From NCBI RefSeq assembly GCF_008630935.1, contig NZ_CP043908.1, positions 806,001 through 870,000 of the forward strand: 64,000 nucleotides of DNA. Reading direction: 5' to 3'. This DNA comes from Thermodesulfobacterium sp. TA1. GTDB taxonomy: Bacteria > Desulfobacterota > Thermodesulfobacteria > Thermodesulfobacteriales > Thermodesulfobacteriaceae. The position numbers and the translations under genes were made by a program. The notes below the pieces were generated by a model, which did not search any database, was not told where the DNA came from, and worked only from the letters and a program-made list of their open reading frames with translations. Below, one piece after another: positions 61,756 to 64,000 of the stretch (position 1 is the first letter of the stretch; every line of letters begins with the position of its first letter).

Positions 61756-62577
61756 AGATTTTATTTTTTGCCAAATTTCATTTTTAAAAGAAAGTAAAAA
61801 CATGAAGTGTAAATAGGTTGAGGTTTGTTCAAACCTAAAATTTCTAAGAGATGAGAGAAGTCCACATTTAATTTTTGTTTCCTTTAACACGATCTCAAAC
61901 TTTAGGTAAAACATAAAAATTTCGTTTAAATCCTCTTCAGAAAATAATAAAAGGGTTGGCACTTTAACACAAGCTCCTCCACTGCTTATGTCTATCAAAA
62001 TTCCCATCAGATTGTTTTTAGAAATATAATTTCTAAAATTACTTTCTACGTTGTTTTGGTTATCTATGATAAGGTCATAAAAATAAAGGTCTTTAAGGTC
62101 TTGAGAAGAATTTAGGCTAAAGTTGCTTTCTCGTATCAAATAATATCCTTCTTCTAAGAACTTATTAAAAGCATGTTTATTTATTATCGACATAAAAACC
62201 GGAATATTACCGGGTAGTTTAATCCTTTGATCATACCTAGGGGATAAAATTTCTATCTCTAAATAATTATTTTCTATTTTTTTGATTAAACATTGAAAAA
62301 TATAGCGTTGCTGTCCATCTGGGAGAATCACCAAAATTATCTTTCCTAATTCAAAATGTGAAGGATCAGAAACTTCTATCACAAGGTTTTTATCATTTAT
62401 TGGTTTTATAGTTAAGTATTCAACTTTATTTTGACCATAAAGAAGTACCGCTTTATTTAACCATTGGTCAAGTTGTGGTTTTATATGTTTAGGAAGATAA
62501 TCTAAAGAACCTAAAGCTATGTTTCTTTGGAGTATACTAGTTTTAACCTTGGTGGCTAATTCTACCTTATCAAGCAT
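61738..62577 (-). CDS. YcgR-like PilZ-domain protein
   Basis: 279 aa. The middle has RDxxR-like SPRYDQRIKLPGNIPVF and, later, GILIDISSGGACVKVP (DxSxxG), giving a PilZ domain at about 115-245. The N-terminal 110 residues (LVIEVSDPSHFELGKIILVI) look like a YcgR-N-type beta-barrel. So it may bind c-di-GMP and act on motility or export; the partner is unknown. A long insertion separates the two PilZ motifs, so the match is weaker than for the other PilZ protein here. Confidence 0.7.
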   Translation of the reverse strand: MLDKVELATKVKTSILQRNIALGSLDYLPKHIKPQLDQWLNKAVLLYGQNKVEYLTIKPINDKNLVIEVSDPSHFELGKIILVILPDGQQRYIFQCLIKKIENNYLEIEILSPRYDQRIKLPGNIPVFMSIINKHAFNKFLEEGYYLIRESNFSLNSSQDLKDLYFYDLIIDNQNNVESNFRNYISKNNLMGILIDISSGGACVKVPTLLLFSEEDLNEIFMFYLKFEIVLKETKIKCGLLSSLRNFRFEQTSTYLHFMFLLSFKNEIWQKIKSLLSFT

Positions 62578-62582
62578 AAGAT

Positions 62583-64000
62583 TTAATTAATAATTTTTTC
62601 TAATTTAGTATATTTTAGATTAAGAAGGGTAGGTCCTTTTTGAGGGAAGTTTATCCTAACTTTTTCTTCACCAACTACTTCCATCACCTCTCCTATCCCA
62701 AAATGAGGGTGTTTTACTAAATCTCCTATTTTAAAACGGAAAAGATTTTTTGTAAAGCTGGGTTTAATGTCTTGACCACCGTTTTTAGAATCCTTTAAGG
62801 AGAGTTTTTTTTCTTCTTTTTTATGGTAAACTTGAAATAAATTAAGGTCTAAATCTTTTATAAACTTAGAAACCTTGGCAAGGGTTTTTCCTTCTCCTCT
62901 TACATAGGTAGTCATAGGAGAGATAAGGAAAAGTTCTTCTCTTGCACGGGTCACCGCTACATAAAAGAGCCTTCTTTCCTCTTCTAACTCTTCTTCATTT
63001 TCTAAACTGTAAACCGAGGGAAACCTACCATCTATAAGAGATAAAATAAAAACGGTATGCCATTCTAATCCTTTTGCTGAATGTACGGTTGATAGGACTA
63101 AATGGTCGTCAAGTTCAGCAGGCTTCTTTTCATAGATCTCTATGGGTTCTAACATTAGGTCTGTCAAAAACTCTTCCAAGGTCTCATATTTTTCTGAAAG
63201 GTCTAAAAGGGCCTCTATGTCTCTTTCTCTTCGGTGATAATCTTCGTAATATACTCTTTGAAAAATAGGTTGATAAAAGTCCCAGACTCTTAGAAGACAA
63301 TTAGAGGGTTTTTCTTTAAACTTAACTACCTCGGTTATTAAAGAAATAAGAGCTTTAAACTCTAAAAAAGAAAACCTATAGGTAAGTCTTTCTAAAGAAA
63401 AGAAAAAGTCATTATTAGCTTGTTTTAGAGTTTCTATTATCTTTTCTGCTGTTCTTGGACCTATACCTTCAAGCAGTAAAAGAACCCTGTTCCAAGACAA
63501 AAAGTCTTTAGGATTGCTAAGTATCCTTAAAATAGAAAGAAAATCTTTTATATGGGCCGCTTCTAAAAGTTTTAATCCCCCATATTTGATAAAAGGTATA
63601 CCTCTTTTGGTAAGTTCCATTTCTAAATCAAACGAATGAGAGGCAGACCTAAACAGCACCGCTATCTGAGAGAGTTTTATTCCCTTTTCTCGGAGTTCTA
63701 AAACCTTTTCTGCTACAAACTTGCTTGACTCTGTCTCGTCTTCAGCATAAAACAAAACAGGTTTTTTTCCGTCCTTTCGCAAGGTAAACAAGTTTTTGGT
63801 GTATTTTATTTTAGATTTAGCAATTATATGGTTGGCTAAGTCTAAAATAGGTTGGGTGCTACGGTAATTTTGCTCAAGTTTGATTATTTTAGTATTTGGA
63901 AAAAGCTTAGGAAAATCAAAAATGTTTTTATAATTAGCCCCTCTGAATCCATAAATGCTTTGAGAATCATCTCCCACAACCATTACATTTTGATGCCTTT
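62583..64000 (-). CDS. UvrD/PcrA-type DNA helicase (partial, N-terminus off window)
   Basis: Superfamily 1A helicase. The visible part starts within motif III (VVGDDSQSIYGFRGA), then motif IV region LEQNYRSTQPILDLANHII, motif V LSTVHSAKGLEWHTVFI and motif VI VAVTRAREELFLI. The C-terminus FRIGDLVKHPHFGIGEVMEV matches the Tudor-like end of PcrA/UvrD. The frame is open to the edge. It likely unwinds DNA in nucleotide excision or mismatch repair, fitting the neighbour mfd. Confidence 0.93.
   Translation of the reverse strand, partial: RHQNVMVVGDDSQSIYGFRGANYKNIFDFPKLFPNTKIIKLEQNYRSTQPILDLANHIIAKSKIKYTKNLFTLRKDGKKPVLFYAEDETESSKFVAEKVLELREKGIKLSQIAVLFRSASHSFDLEMELTKRGIPFIKYGGLKLLEAAHIKDFLSILRILSNPKDFLSWNRVLLLLEGIGPRTAEKIIETLKQANNDFFFSLERLTYRFSFLEFKALISLITEVVKFKEKPSNCLLRVWDFYQPIFQRVYYEDYHRRERDIEALLDLSEKYETLEEFLTDLMLEPIEIYEKKPAELDDHLVLSTVHSAKGLEWHTVFILSLIDGRFPSVYSLENEEELEEERRLFYVAVTRAREELFLISPMTTYVRGEGKTLAKVSKFIKDLDLNLFQVYHKKEEKKLSLKDSKNGGQDIKPSFTKNLFRFKIGDLVKHPHFGIGEVMEVVGEEKVRINFPQKGPTLLNLKYTKLEKIIN

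Overview
The window is AT-rich, gene-dense bacterial DNA with short gaps and many start/stop overlaps. The organism is Gram-negative: there are genes for KDO synthesis (kdsA, kdsC), LPS export (lptC), lipid A (lpxD), a heptosyltransferase-like GT9 enzyme, an ArnT-like sugar transferase and a lipoprotein. ThyX, Rex, NikR, an STT3-type oligosaccharyltransferase and a selenium-metabolism YedF protein fit a thermophilic, anaerobic, sulfate-reducer-like lineage. My best guess is Thermodesulfobacteriota (Thermodesulfobacterium-like). That is inference from gene content; no rRNA gene is present.

Layout. 1-5.1 kb (minus strand): ArnT-like transferase (cut by the window edge), PAP2 phosphatase, transaldolase-like enzyme, argG, thiamine-binding-type protein, radical SAM protein. 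5.2-9.8 kb (plus): kdsA-kdsC-lptC-radC-ispH-tadA, where ispH carries a large C-terminal membrane domain. 9.8-12.8 kb: CBS-GGDEF protein, flavin reductase-like protein, a small [2Fe-2S] protein whose reading frame continues through an in-frame TGA with a SECIS-like hairpin, and lpxD. 13-16 kb: tRNA-Val-thrS-infC, then an FmdB-type protein. 16-20.7 kb (minus): gatB-mtnA-rex-dut-thyX from one strong promoter.

20.85-27.3 kb is an accessory island. Two defective ISNCY/IS1202-type elements flank a trehalose operon (OtsA-OtsB fusion, a duplicated DUF5752-type protein, a TreT-like glycosyltransferase). An IS256-family transposase relic and GC-rich hairpin repeats lie beside it. The outer IS ends abut an 18-bp direct repeat, so the island looks like a composite transposon.

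27.3-38.9 kb: small c-type cytochrome, RNase R, acyl-CoA synthetase, nikR, terpene-cyclase-like repeat protein, a fluoride riboswitch controlling a cation/proton antiporter plus UspA, two unrecognised proteins and a tandem pair of CorC/CNNM proteins. 38.9-45 kb (minus): lipoprotein, TPR protein, rpoH, queE-queD, tRNA-Cys, amphi-Trp protein, tRNA-Met, yedF, GT9. 45-54.6 kb (plus): DegT aminotransferase, TIM-barrel isomerase-like protein, lytic transglycosylase, STT3 oligosaccharyltransferase, cupin, argB, valS, PilZ. 54.6-64 kb: smc (minus), mfd (plus), a second PilZ protein and a uvrD/pcrA helicase cut by the right edge.

The strongest leads are the candidate selenoprotein at 11565-11783 (supported by yedF in the same window), the trehalose composite transposon with its 18-bp target duplication, the IspH-membrane-domain fusion, the fluoride riboswitch that can pair with its gene's ribosome binding site, and a ThyX with a changed signature and a long insertion.
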